Source: Actinomadura sp. DC4 (lineage in GTDB: Bacteria > Actinomycetota > Actinomycetes > Streptosporangiales > Streptosporangiaceae). From it: a DNA stretch of 64,000 bases. How positions within the stretch are numbered: position 1 is the stretch's first letter; each line of letters starts with the position of its first letter. Under the pieces are notes generated by a model, which saw only the letters and a list, made by a program, of their open reading frames with translations, did no database searches and had not been told where the DNA came from. The stretch is taken from NCBI RefSeq assembly GCF_030406325.1, contig NZ_JAUEQY010000017.1:1-64000 (forward strand). The letters run 5' to 3'. The position numbers were made by a program, and so were the translations under genes. Below, piece by piece: positions 25,782 to 33,972 of the stretch.

Positions 25782-26207
25782 ATGACCACACCGCAGACCG
25801 CGCTGCCCAAGACGCAGAACACCCCGGTGCTGCGCACCGACTACTCCGACCAGCCGCGCTGGGAGGCCGTGCGCGAGGCGATCGAGACGCCCAACGAGGA
25901 CGAGTTCAAGGCGTACGTGGACTACCTCGACGACCCGATCTACCGCGACCTGACGCCGGAGCAGATCCTCACGCTGGTCCCCGACGAGGCCTTCGGGCAC
26001 CGCATCGTGATCGTGGCCGACGCCGTCGCGCTGGCCTCGGAGGAGATGCCGATGCTGGTCATCGACGTGTCCGACGAGCGCGGGCGGGCGATCCGCGTCG
26101 TCGTCGAGGAGCTGTGGGGCATCGAGAACAACCTGTCGATCGCCAACATGGACTACGTCGAGTTCGCCGACTCGGTCGACGAGGACGGGGTCTTCCGCGG
26201 CTTCTGA
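25782..26207 (+). CDS. Conserved DUF6924-like acidic protein
   Basis: A 141-residue acidic protein: VLRTDYSDQPRWEAVREAIE near the N-terminus, VIVADAVALASEEMPMLVIDV in the middle, and NLSIANMDYVEFADSVDEDG near the end. This resembles the uncharacterised DUF6924 family of actinobacteria. ATG at 25782 is preferred over an earlier in-frame ATG because MTTPQTALPK begins the conserved part. No enzymatic motif is visible and function is unknown. It ends 7 bp before the convergent protease gene. Confidence 0.75.
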   Translation: MTTPQTALPKTQNTPVLRTDYSDQPRWEAVREAIETPNEDEFKAYVDYLDDPIYRDLTPEQILTLVPDEAFGHRIVIVADAVALASEEMPMLVIDVSDERGRAIRVVVEELWGIENNLSIANMDYVEFADSVDEDGVFRGF

Positions 26208-26214
26208 GCGGCGG

Positions 26215-27291
26215 TCAGGGCAGGTGTTCGAGGGTACGGGCCAGGTCGCGCGGGGTGACGATGCCGACCAGGCGCTCGCCCTCGAAGACCAGCATCCGCC
26301 CGCGGGCCAGCCGGGGCAGCAGGTCGGCCAGGGACGCCTGCGCGCTGGTGCGCTCGGCGTCCTCGACGACGGCCGAGACCGGCTCGCCGGCCTCCTGCGC
26401 GCGGATCCTGGCCGCCGTCACGACGCCGCGTACGACGCCGTCGTCGACCAGCGGATAGGCGGTGTGGCGGTGGCGGGGGAGCATCTCGCGCAGAAACTCC
26501 GCCGCCGTCATCGAGGCGGGCACCGTGAACGGGTCGGGCGTCATGATCCGGCCGATCGTGATGCCGTCCAGGCGGGCCGCCGCCCGCGCCTGGCCCGCCT
26601 CCAGGCCGGCCGCCGCGATCAGGAACCAGCCGATGAGGATCAGCCACAGCCCGCTGAAGTTCCACAGCGACACGTAGAAGCCGGCGACCATGGCGATCCA
26701 GCCGAAGCCCCGCCCGGCCGCCGAGGCGCGCAGCGTCGCCTTCGTACGGTCGCCGGACAGCCGCCACAGCAGCGCGTGCACGAGCCGCCCGCCGTCCAGC
26801 GGCGCCGCCGGGATCACGTTGAAAAGCGCGAGCACGACGTTGATCGCCGCCAGCCAGGCCAGGCAGCCGGCGACCATTCCGTTCATGCCGGCGATCAGCA
26901 GGACCGCCGAGGCGCCCGCGAGCACCACGCCCAGCAGTAGACTCACGAGCGGCCCGGACCCGGCGATCCGCAGCTCGGCACCCGGGCTCTCCGGCTCGCC
27001 CTCGAACCGCGCGACCCCGCCCAGCAGCCACAGCGTGATGCCTTCGACGGTCAGGCCGTTGCGGCGCGCGACGATGGCGTGCGCCAGCTCGTGCGCGAGC
27101 AGCGACGCGAGAAACGCCGCGGCGGTGACCAGCCCGCCGAGGACGTACACCACCGGGTGCAGGCCTTTGTAGGACTGCGGCAGGCGCTCGGCGGCCAGCC
27201 CGTACGCGAGGAGGGTGAAGACCACGAGGACGGTCCAGTTGACGCCGACGCGGACGCCGACGATCCGGCCGAGCCGGAAGGTGTCGTTCAT
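26215..27291 (-). CDS. Site-2 protease family with CBS domains
   Basis: A 358-residue integral-membrane zinc metalloprotease. Zinc ligands are in HELAH at residues 67-71, and the third ligand is Asp166 in NVIPAAPLDGGR. About six hydrophobic segments precede a C-terminal CBS pair (GRIMTPDPFTVPASMTAAEF, then LVGIVTPRDLARTLE). It resembles the Rip3 / SpoIVFB-CBS group, which cleave within membranes and sense adenine nucleotides through CBS. Substrate unknown. Confidence 0.93.
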   Translation of the reverse strand: MNDTFRLGRIVGVRVGVNWTVLVVFTLLAYGLAAERLPQSYKGLHPVVYVLGGLVTAAAFLASLLAHELAHAIVARRNGLTVEGITLWLLGGVARFEGEPESPGAELRIAGSGPLVSLLLGVVLAGASAVLLIAGMNGMVAGCLAWLAAINVVLALFNVIPAAPLDGGRLVHALLWRLSGDRTKATLRASAAGRGFGWIAMVAGFYVSLWNFSGLWLILIGWFLIAAAGLEAGQARAAARLDGITIGRIMTPDPFTVPASMTAAEFLREMLPRHRHTAYPLVDDGVVRGVVTAARIRAQEAGEPVSAVVEDAERTSAQASLADLLPRLARGRMLVFEGERLVGIVTPRDLARTLEHLP

Positions 27292-27370
27292 GCGCCGCCG
27301 CCTTCAGAGAGTGCCACTTCTGAACCGATACCCGGTTGCGCGCCGGGACTCTCCGGCAGAATGCCATCTC

Positions 27371-28945
27371 ATGAGCCGGTCTCGGGGGCGAAGCAAAGCA
27401 GCGGCTCTGGTCCTCATCGCGGCCATCGCCGGGGTGAGCGCGGGATGTGCGGACCGGCACGACCCGCCGGCGGCGTCCGCGGCCGGGGTCCCGGCGGCCG
27501 AATGCGGCCAGACCGCCGCACGCGCGGACCCGGCGCGGCGCACCCGCGCGATGTGGATCACGACGGTCAACAACGGCGACTGGCCGAACAAGCGGGGGCT
27601 GTCGGCCGCCAAGCAGCAGGCGCAGTACCGCCATCTGCTCGACGTGGCCAAGAAGCTCAACCTCAACACCGTCTACGTGCAGATCCGCCCGGCCGCCGAC
27701 GCGTTCTACGCCTCCAAGTACGAGCCGTGGTCGCAGTACCTCACCGGCCACCAGGGCGGCGACCCGGGCTATGACCCGCTGAAGTTCCTGGTCGCCGAGG
27801 CGCACGCGCGGGGCCTGGAGTTCCACGCCTGGTTCAACCCCTACCGCGCGAGCGCGCAGGCCGACCGGAACAAGCTCGCGCCGAACAGCCAGGCGCGGCT
27901 GCACCCGGACTGGGTGCACCGCTACGGCGGCGCGCTGTGGTTCGACCCGGGCCTGCCGCAGGTGCGCGACCTGGTCGGCAAGGTCGTCATGGACGTGGTG
28001 AACCGCTACGACGTCGACGGCGTGCACCTGGACGACTACTTCTACCCCTATCCGCTGCCCGGCCAGTCCTTCCCCGACAGCGCCACGTTCAAGAAGTACG
28101 GCTCCGGCTACAAGAACCTCGGCGACTGGCGGCGGCACAACGTCGACGCCCTCATCCAGAGCCTGCACACCCAGATCCACAAGGCCAAGCCGTCGGTGCG
28201 CTTCGGCATCAGCCCGTTCGGGGTCTGGCGCAACAAGTCCCGCGACCCCGCCGGGTCGGCCACCACCGCGCTGCAGAGCTATGACGACATCTTCGCCGAC
28301 AGCCGCAAGTGGGTGCGCAGCGGCTGGGTCGACTACATCGCGCCGCAGCTCTACTGGCCGATCGGCTTCAAGGCCGCCGACTACCGCACGCTCGTCGCCT
28401 GGTGGGCCAAGCAGGTCGCCGGCACCCACGTGCAGCTCGTCATCGGGCAGGCCGCCTACCAGGTCGGGCAGGCCGGGCCCTGGAAGGACCCGGCCGAGCT
28501 GTCGCGGCACGTCGCCCTCGACGCCCGCTACCCCCAGGTCGGCGGCGAGGCCTACTTCAGCGCCCGCGACCTCGACCAGGACCGCCACGGCTTCGCCTCA
28601 CGCCTGCTGCGCGACCACTACTCCCGCCCGGCCCTGCCGCCGGCCGCCGGCACCGGCGCCGCGCCCTCGGCGCCGGGCGGCCTGAAGGTCAAGGACGGGA
28701 AGCTGACCTGGAAGGGCTCGGGCGCCGCGGAGTACGCCGTCTACCGCGGCCCGGCCAAGGGCCCGGCCTGCATCGCGCCGGACGGCCGGCTCCTGGTGAA
28801 GGTCGTCGACGGCGGCACGCACTCGGCCACCGACACCACCGCCAAGCCCGGCCACGCCTACACCTACTACGTCACCGCGCTCGACCGCCGGCACCGCGAG
28901 AGCCCGACCACCCACGGCGCGGCCGTGACCGCCGCCCGCAAATAG
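27371..28945 (+). CDS. Lipoprotein glycosyl hydrolase (GHL10 type) with FN3-like tail
   Basis: A 524-residue exported protein. The signal peptide ends in a lipobox-like GVSAGC at about residues 22-27. The catalytic domain matches the family-10-like glycosyl hydrolases (YngK/DUF187): AMWITTVNNGDWP, LNLNTVYVQIRPAADAFY, FHAWFNPYR, and VDGVHLDDYFYPYP with acidic residues in the putative active site. A C-terminal beta-sandwich of about 90 residues (LKVKDGKLTWKGSGAAEYAVY) looks like FN3. It could act on peptidoglycan or cell-wall glycans at the outer membrane face. A strong hairpin follows at 29028. Confidence 0.88.
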   Translation: MSRSRGRSKAAALVLIAAIAGVSAGCADRHDPPAASAAGVPAAECGQTAARADPARRTRAMWITTVNNGDWPNKRGLSAAKQQAQYRHLLDVAKKLNLNTVYVQIRPAADAFYASKYEPWSQYLTGHQGGDPGYDPLKFLVAEAHARGLEFHAWFNPYRASAQADRNKLAPNSQARLHPDWVHRYGGALWFDPGLPQVRDLVGKVVMDVVNRYDVDGVHLDDYFYPYPLPGQSFPDSATFKKYGSGYKNLGDWRRHNVDALIQSLHTQIHKAKPSVRFGISPFGVWRNKSRDPAGSATTALQSYDDIFADSRKWVRSGWVDYIAPQLYWPIGFKAADYRTLVAWWAKQVAGTHVQLVIGQAAYQVGQAGPWKDPAELSRHVALDARYPQVGGEAYFSARDLDQDRHGFASRLLRDHYSRPALPPAAGTGAAPSAPGGLKVKDGKLTWKGSGAAEYAVYRGPAKGPACIAPDGRLLVKVVDGGTHSATDTTAKPGHAYTYYVTALDRRHRESPTTHGAAVTAARK

Positions 28946-29027
28946 CGGCCTTCGGCCCGCGCAGGAACCGCGATGATGAGCGGGAGCGCGGGGGAGACCT
29001 GGCCGGCGTCGCGAAGCGACCCGAACG

Positions 29028-29074
29028 CCGTCGCGATCCCGCCGCCGGCAAGGTCGGCGGCCGGATCGCGACGG
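29028..29074. terminator. Long hairpin after the glycosyl hydrolase gene
   Basis: A 12-bp stem (CCGTCGCGATCC / GGATCGCGACGG) continues, after one mismatch, into a 6-bp GCCGCC/GGCGGC inner stem. It is one of the most stable hairpins in the window, starting 83 bp after the stop. Confidence 0.75.
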
Positions 29075-29109
29075 GAGAGAACACGACGAGGAGGAGCACG
29101 CGTCCGGCG

Positions 29110-29245
29110 CGGCGGCCCGGCCGGGCGCCTCACCCCCGCCGCAGGCCTCGCCCTCCGCACAACCGGGCACGACGGCCTGGCCGGAGACCTCTCCCCGCCC
29201 GGGACGACGTCATGGCCGGACACCCGGCCCGTACCGCGCCGGGGT
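29110..29245 (+). pseudogene. Decayed copy of the linker of the 52.7-55.0 kb protein
   Basis: This strand reads QPGTTAWPETSP, then loses frame. The same bases occur, on the opposite strand, in the gene at 52653-55046 (about 53490-53620), where the linker reads QPGTTAWPETSPPPEAMPGTT. The 29-kb copy lacks about 14 bases of the original, which shifts the frame. It is a fragment only, in a 308-bp gap without a real gene. A second, now lost paralogue or a duplicated fragment could explain it. Confidence 0.7.
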
Positions 29246-29253
29246 GGGACCCC

Positions 29254-29838
29254 TCAGCCCCGGGGCTTGGCCACCAGCTCGAGGATCTCGGCGGTGGTGC
29301 CGGTCTCCCCGAGGCGCGGGAAGATCCGCTCGACGCTGTTGTGGTGCGCGTCCGCGTCCAGGTCGGTCATCGCGTCCGTCGCGAGCGTGACGTGGTAGCC
29401 GTGCTCGTGCGCGGCGCGCGCGGTGGACTCCACACCGATGCTCGTCGCGACGCCGGCCAGCACGATCTGGGTGACGCCCCGGCGGCGCAGCTGCAGGTCC
29501 AGGTCGGTGCCGTGGAAGGCGCCCCAGTTGCGCTTGGTCACCACGATGTCCTCCGGGTGGCCGGCGAGGGCGTCGACGATGGCGTCCCAGCCCTCCGGCG
29601 GGGTGCCGGTCCGCCGCGGAGCCTGCGTACGGCCCGGCACGGCGTCCGCCCCGTCCGGGCTGAAGGTGACGCGTACGAGCACGACCGGCGCGCCGTCCGC
29701 GCGGAACGCCTCGGCCAGCTCGACGGTGCGCGCGACCACCTCGCCGACGGGATGCGGCGTACCCGGCGCGGTGACGACGCCGTTCTGCAGGTCGATGACG
29801 ACCAGCGCGGTATGCGGGTCGAGCGTGGTGACGGACAT
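29254..29838 (-). CDS. Isochorismatase family hydrolase (non-cysteine type)
   Basis: A 194-residue protein with the isochorismatase fold: ALVVIDLQNGVV with the catalytic Asp, VVTKRNWGAFHGTDLDLQL with the Lys, and GVATSIGVESTARAAHEHGY at the nucleophile elbow. The usual catalytic Cys is replaced by Gly/Ser here, as in the large TSxGVxSTAR subgroup. It is likely a hydrolase or a lyase of uncertain substrate. Unlike the degenerate relative at 2513 it has the full-length fold. A presumed promoter region of 66 bp separates it from the propeller gene. Confidence 0.87.
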   Translation of the reverse strand: MSVTTLDPHTALVVIDLQNGVVTAPGTPHPVGEVVARTVELAEAFRADGAPVVLVRVTFSPDGADAVPGRTQAPRRTGTPPEGWDAIVDALAGHPEDIVVTKRNWGAFHGTDLDLQLRRRGVTQIVLAGVATSIGVESTARAAHEHGYHVTLATDAMTDLDADAHHNSVERIFPRLGETGTTAEILELVAKPRG

Positions 29839-29904
29839 GGGGGACCCTTCTTCCGGTCGCCGCCGGCCTGGGCCGGCCGGCGGCGAGGGCCCACGCTAAA
29901 GCCT

Positions 29905-30849
29905 TCAGTCTGGACTGTCCAGTTGGAGCTTGTCAGCCTGAGCTGAAGAACTCAGGCTACGGTCCAGCCGGGCGACTCTCCCCAGTTCCAGGGCCGTCCA
30001 GAGCGCGCCGTCCGGGCCCACGGCGATGCCGTGCGGTTCCGAGGACGGCGTGGGCAGGTCGTACTCGGTGATCACGCCGGCGGGCGTGATGCTCCCGAGG
30101 CGGCCCGCGCCCCACTCGGTGAACCAGCACTCACCGGAGGGCGCGGCGACGATCGCATGGGGTCTCGCGGCCCGGTCGGGCAGCGGGAACTCACCGATCG
30201 CGCCGTCCGCGCCGAGCCTGCCGATCTGCCCCGCGCCGATCTCCACGAACCACACCGCGCCGTCCACCCCGCACGCGATGCCCACCGGCGCCGCGCCGGG
30301 AGTGGGCAGCCGGTGCAGCGTCACCTCGCCGTCGAGGCCGATACGGCCGACGGCGTCGGCCTGGTTGAGGGTGAACCACAGCGCCCCGTCGGGGCCGGAA
30401 GCGATCGCGGAGGGGAACGCCCCCGGCGCGGGGACGGAGAAGTGGGAGATCAGGCCGTCGGTGGTGACGCGGCCGATCCGGTCGGTCCGCATCTCGGTGA
30501 ACCACAGCGCCCCGTCCGCGCCCGGGCAGATCCCGAACGGCCCGCCTGGCTCGGGCAGCTCGAACGCCGTGAGGGTCCCGTCGGTGGTGATCCGGCCGAT
30601 GTGGTGGTCGGCGGAGCGGGTGTACCACAGCGCGCCGTCCGGGCCCGGGGTGATGACGGCCGGCCCGCACCCCGCGGGGCCGGCGGGATACCGGGTGAGG
30701 CCGCCGTCGACGGTCAGGCGGGCGATCTCTCCGCTGTGGATCAGGGTGAGCCACAGCGCGCCGTCGGGACCGGCCGTGATGCCGTACGGGCCCGCCTCCG
30801 CGCCTGAGACCGGGAACTCCCGGATCGAGGTGTGCTCGGTGTGCTGCAT
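29905..30849 (-). CDS. Virginiamycin B lyase-like beta-propeller
   Basis: A 314-residue seven-bladed propeller built from about seven repeats of the form GPDGALWFTE (for example GPDGALWLT, GPDGALWYT, GADGALWFT). RPHAIVAAPSGECWFTEWGA carries the His and Glu positions that form the active site of Vgb-type streptogramin B lyases. Vgb opens the streptogramin B ring; many actinomycete homologues are unproven. ATG at 30849 is preferred because MQHTEHTSIREFPV starts the first blade. No signal peptide. Confidence 0.87.
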   Translation of the reverse strand: MQHTEHTSIREFPVSGAEAGPYGITAGPDGALWLTLIHSGEIARLTVDGGLTRYPAGPAGCGPAVITPGPDGALWYTRSADHHIGRITTDGTLTAFELPEPGGPFGICPGADGALWFTEMRTDRIGRVTTDGLISHFSVPAPGAFPSAIASGPDGALWFTLNQADAVGRIGLDGEVTLHRLPTPGAAPVGIACGVDGAVWFVEIGAGQIGRLGADGAIGEFPLPDRAARPHAIVAAPSGECWFTEWGAGRLGSITPAGVITEYDLPTPSSEPHGIAVGPDGALWTALELGRVARLDRSLSSSAQADKLQLDSPD

Positions 30850-31019
30850 GAACGTCCTTTCCCATGCCGTGCCCAGCCTCGCCACCCTGCCCACCGTCAC
30901 TCCGGTGCCGCAAACGCATTAACGACCTGGACGGCCCTACCGCCATCCGCACTCCGGGGTCATCGGAATGTGGGTCTCGGGCCGGAGCCGGAGGCGGGCG
31001 TCTGGATCCGGGTCGGGCA

Positions 31020-31041
31020 TTTGCTGCACACTGATGGCAAA
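31020..31041. promoter_or_regulatory. Operator-like dyad upstream of the GntR-SBP gene
   Basis: TTTGC, 12 bp, then GCAAA, 27 bp before the regulator's start at 31068. The same layout (TTTGC-N12-CCAAT) recurs at 32584-32605 in front of the ABC importer. Confidence 0.5.
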
Positions 31042-31067
31042 CAATCGCCCCGCCGATGAGGACAGAC

Positions 31068-32507
31068 ATGGAGCCCGCGCCACCCCTTCCGGCGTACTAC
31101 CGGCTCAAGCGGCGCCTGCTCGGCGACATCGAGGCCGGTCACTACGGCCCGGCCGGGAGGCTGCCCACCGAGCACGAGCTGTGCGCCGCCTACGGCCTCA
31201 GCCGTACGCCGGTGGCGCGGGCGCTGTCGGAGCTGGCCGCCGAGGGCGTCGTGGTCCGGCACCGTCGCCGCGGCACCTTCGTCAACCCCGGCTGGGTCGC
31301 CGCGCTCCAGGCCGCGCCGAAGGTGTCGGTGATGGCCAGCGAGGGCGGCTGGGCCGGGCAGTTGAGAGAGGCGGCGGGCAACGACCTGCGGCTGGAGATC
31401 ACCACGGCGCCCTTCGGCGACCTGCGGGTCATGTTCCGCCGGGCCATCGCCGAAGGCCGCGGGCCCGACCTCGCCATCGTCGACTCGGTGTGGGTGGCGG
31501 AGTTCGCCGAGTCGCACATGCTCACCCCGATCGCCGAGCTGGACCCGGACTGGACCGCCGAGCACGACGCCGACTTCCTGCCGCCGTTCGTCGGCGCCTA
31601 CCGCCTCGACGGCGACGGCGGACGCAGCGTCGCCGTGCAGGCCCCGGCCGACGTCGCCGGCCTGTGGTACGACCGCGAGGCACTGGCCGCGGCCGGCGCC
31701 GAGCCGCCGCGGACCTGGCGTGACCTGCGCGCCCTCGGCCGCCGGCTCGCCGAGGGCGCCCCGCGCGGCCGGCACGCCCTGGTCCTGCCCGGCGGGCCGG
31801 CGGCGGGGGAGACCGCCACGTACGCGCTGGTGGCGCTGCTGGTCGCCAACGGCGCGACCGTCCTCACGCCCGAGACGGTGACGCTGGACGGCCCGGCCGC
31901 GGTCGAGACGCTGCGGTTCCTGCGCCGGCTCGTCGACGACGGGGTGCTGCCGTCGGAGGTGGTGACCTACGACCGGGACCGCGCCGCGCGGCTGCTCGCC
32001 GCGGGCCGCGCCGGCATGTTCCTCGGCGGCAGCTACCAGGCCGAGACGCTCGCCGAGGAGACCGGGACGCCGCTGGCCGAGGTCGCTGGCCGGTTCGGGT
32101 TCGTGCCCGTCCCGGCCGGGCCGTACGGGCCGCCGCGGATCCTGTGCGGCGGCATGGTCTACTGCGTGCCGCGCCAGGCGCGCCACCCGGAGCTGGCGAT
32201 GCGGCTGCTGCGCGCGGCGACCGCGCCCAAGTGGCTGGAGGAGGTGTGCCGCGAGACGGGGCAGCTCCCGCCCCGGCGCAGCGTCCTGGACGCGCTGGCC
32301 CCGGTCTCGGCCTTCCACGCCGGGACCGCGGCCCTGCTCGAGCACGCCGTCATGCGCCCGCCGGTGCCCGCGTACGCGCTGGTGTCCGCGCAGCTTCAGG
32401 CGATGGTCGAAGGCGTGCTGACCCGCCGCTGGAGCCCCGCGGCCGCCGTGGCGCTCGCCGCCGACCGGATCAGTGCGATCACCGGCCGTCCCGTCGTCCG
32501 TCCCTGA
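31068..32507 (+). CDS. GntR DNA-binding domain fused to a solute-binding-protein sensor
   Basis: A 479-residue soluble regulator. Residues about 10-75 form a GntR winged helix (RLPTEHELCAAYGLSRTPVAR, then VVRHRRRGTFVN). Residues about 85-470 resemble a family 1 sugar-binding protein of ABC importers (DLAIVDSVWVAEFAESHMLT, VAGLWYDREALAAAGAEPPRTW, FLGGSYQAETLAEETG), but there is no signal peptide. The sugar-binding module thus probably works as the intracellular inducer-binding domain. ATG at 31068 has AGGA just before it. It precedes the sugar importer genes by 115 bp and probably controls them. Confidence 0.88.
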   Translation: MEPAPPLPAYYRLKRRLLGDIEAGHYGPAGRLPTEHELCAAYGLSRTPVARALSELAAEGVVVRHRRRGTFVNPGWVAALQAAPKVSVMASEGGWAGQLREAAGNDLRLEITTAPFGDLRVMFRRAIAEGRGPDLAIVDSVWVAEFAESHMLTPIAELDPDWTAEHDADFLPPFVGAYRLDGDGGRSVAVQAPADVAGLWYDREALAAAGAEPPRTWRDLRALGRRLAEGAPRGRHALVLPGGPAAGETATYALVALLVANGATVLTPETVTLDGPAAVETLRFLRRLVDDGVLPSEVVTYDRDRAARLLAAGRAGMFLGGSYQAETLAEETGTPLAEVAGRFGFVPVPAGPYGPPRILCGGMVYCVPRQARHPELAMRLLRAATAPKWLEEVCRETGQLPPRRSVLDALAPVSAFHAGTAALLEHAVMRPPVPAYALVSAQLQAMVEGVLTRRWSPAAAVALAADRISAITGRPVVRP

Positions 32508-32556
32508 TGACCCGCAACAGCGACGTAACTCCGGAGTAAGGGATTCGTCACCACTC

Positions 32557-32585
32557 TTGACGTCACGCGCCCGTCCTTCCACATT
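32557..32585 (+). promoter_or_regulatory. Candidate promoter of the sugar importer
   Basis: TTGACG (32557-32562), a 17-bp spacer and CACATT (32580-32585). The operator-like dyad at 32584-32605 begins at the -10 end and covers the start-site region, so repressor binding would block initiation. Confidence 0.4.
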
Positions 32586-32605
32586 TGCCACAACGTTATG
32601 CCAAT
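32584..32605. promoter_or_regulatory. Operator-like dyad before the sugar importer
   Basis: TTTGC-N12-CCAAT with a central AACGTT palindrome. It matches the spacing of the dyad at 31020-31041 upstream of the GntR-SBP regulator. Confidence 0.5.
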
Positions 32606-32622
32606 TCGCGGAGGTGCTGCGC

Positions 32623-33972
32623 ATGAGGCGGCAATGGGCTCTGGTGATGACAGCGGTGACGGTCGCGGCGGGGTTGAGCGCCTGCGGTGACAGCGGATCC
32701 TCGGACAGCAAGACGATCAAGGTGGCGTACCAGAAGTTCGGGAACTTCATCGGCGCCGACGAGCTGTTCAAGAAGGTCAAGCCGGTCTTCGAGCAGCAGA
32801 ACCCCGGCGTGAAGCTCAAGCTGATCCCCGTCGAGGCCGACGAGAACTCCTACTACACCAAGCTCGGCCTGATGCGCCGGTCCAAGGCCACCGCGCCCGA
32901 CGTCGCCTACGAGGACACGTTCTTCGTCAACTCCGACGCCGAGGCCAAGTTCCTCATGCCGCTGGACTCCAAGCTCGGCGCGTGGCCGGACTGGGGCCAG
33001 TTCATCGGCGCGGCCAAGGCGGCCGGCAGGGCCGGCGACGGCCGCACGTACGGCATCCCGATGGGCACCGACACCCGCGGCCTCTGGTACAACCGGAAGA
33101 TCTTCGCCAAGGCGGGCCTGCCCGACAAGTGGGAGCCCAAGAGCTGGAACGACGTGCTCACCGCCGCCCGCCAGATCAAGGCCAAGGTCCCCGGCGTCAT
33201 CCCGCTCAACGTCTACGCCGGCAAGGGCGTCGGCGAGGCCGCCTCCATGCAGGGCTTCGAGATGCTGCTGTACGGCACGGGCAACAAGCTCTACGACGAC
33301 CAGACCAAGAAGTGGATCGCCCCGAGCCGCGGCATGACCGACTCGATGAACCTCCTCAAGACGATCTCCTCGGAAAAGCTCGGCCCGACGCCGCAGCAGG
33401 CGCTCGACCCGCACTGGAGCGACAACGTCGGCGGCCAGGAGCTCCCGCAGGGCAAGCTCGCCATCGACCTGGACGGCTCGTGGCTGCCCCAGGCGTGGAT
33501 CCCCGGCGGCGCCTCGGCCTGGCCCGAATGGTCCTCGACGCTCGGCACCGCGCCGATGCCCACCCAGAACGGCCAGGCGCCCGGCAAGGTGTCGCTGTCC
33601 GGAGGCTGGCTGCTGTCCGTCGGCGCCAACACCAACAACCCCGACGCCGCGTGGAAGCTCGTCCAGCTCGCCATGAACAAGGAGAACTCCCTGTTCTTCT
33701 ACGTCAAGGCCACCCAGGTCTCGGTGCGCGGTGACGTCACCAGCGACCCGGCGTACGTGAAGGGCAACCCCACCCAGAAGTTCTGGACCGACCTGGTCTC
33801 GGTCACCCAGTACCGGCCCGCGTACAGCGTCTATCCGCAGATCTCCAACCAGCTCCAGGCCGCGACCGAGTCCGTCGTGACCGGCCAGGCGAGCCCGGAC
33901 AAGGCGACGAACGACCTGGCCGGCCAGATCAAGCAGCTCGCCGGACCGGACAAGGTCGAAGGAGCCCCCTGA
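32623..33972 (+). CDS. Sugar ABC transporter solute-binding lipoprotein
   Basis: A 449-residue exported lipoprotein. Signal peptide MRRQWALVMTAVTVAAG is followed by lipobox LSAC, with Cys at residue 19. The mature protein is a family 1 binding protein (KIFAKAGLPDKWEPKSWNDV, FVNSDAEAKFLMPLDSKLGA), probably for an oligosaccharide. ATG at 32623 has GGAGG 8 bases upstream. The stop overlaps the first permease's ATG (TGATG). It delivers ligand to the two permeases that follow; an ATPase gene is not in the operon, so a shared MsiK-type ATPase is expected. Confidence 0.93.
   Translation: MRRQWALVMTAVTVAAGLSACGDSGSSDSKTIKVAYQKFGNFIGADELFKKVKPVFEQQNPGVKLKLIPVEADENSYYTKLGLMRRSKATAPDVAYEDTFFVNSDAEAKFLMPLDSKLGAWPDWGQFIGAAKAAGRAGDGRTYGIPMGTDTRGLWYNRKIFAKAGLPDKWEPKSWNDVLTAARQIKAKVPGVIPLNVYAGKGVGEAASMQGFEMLLYGTGNKLYDDQTKKWIAPSRGMTDSMNLLKTISSEKLGPTPQQALDPHWSDNVGGQELPQGKLAIDLDGSWLPQAWIPGGASAWPEWSSTLGTAPMPTQNGQAPGKVSLSGGWLLSVGANTNNPDAAWKLVQLAMNKENSLFFYVKATQVSVRGDVTSDPAYVKGNPTQKFWTDLVSVTQYRPAYSVYPQISNQLQAATESVVTGQASPDKATNDLAGQIKQLAGPDKVEGAP

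Noticed and set aside
29254-30849. Hydrolase and virginiamycin lyase-like gene as a streptogramin resistance operon
   Set aside because: Two genes in the same direction with a promoter-like gap; no ABC-F or acetyltransferase gene nearby and no proof of activity.
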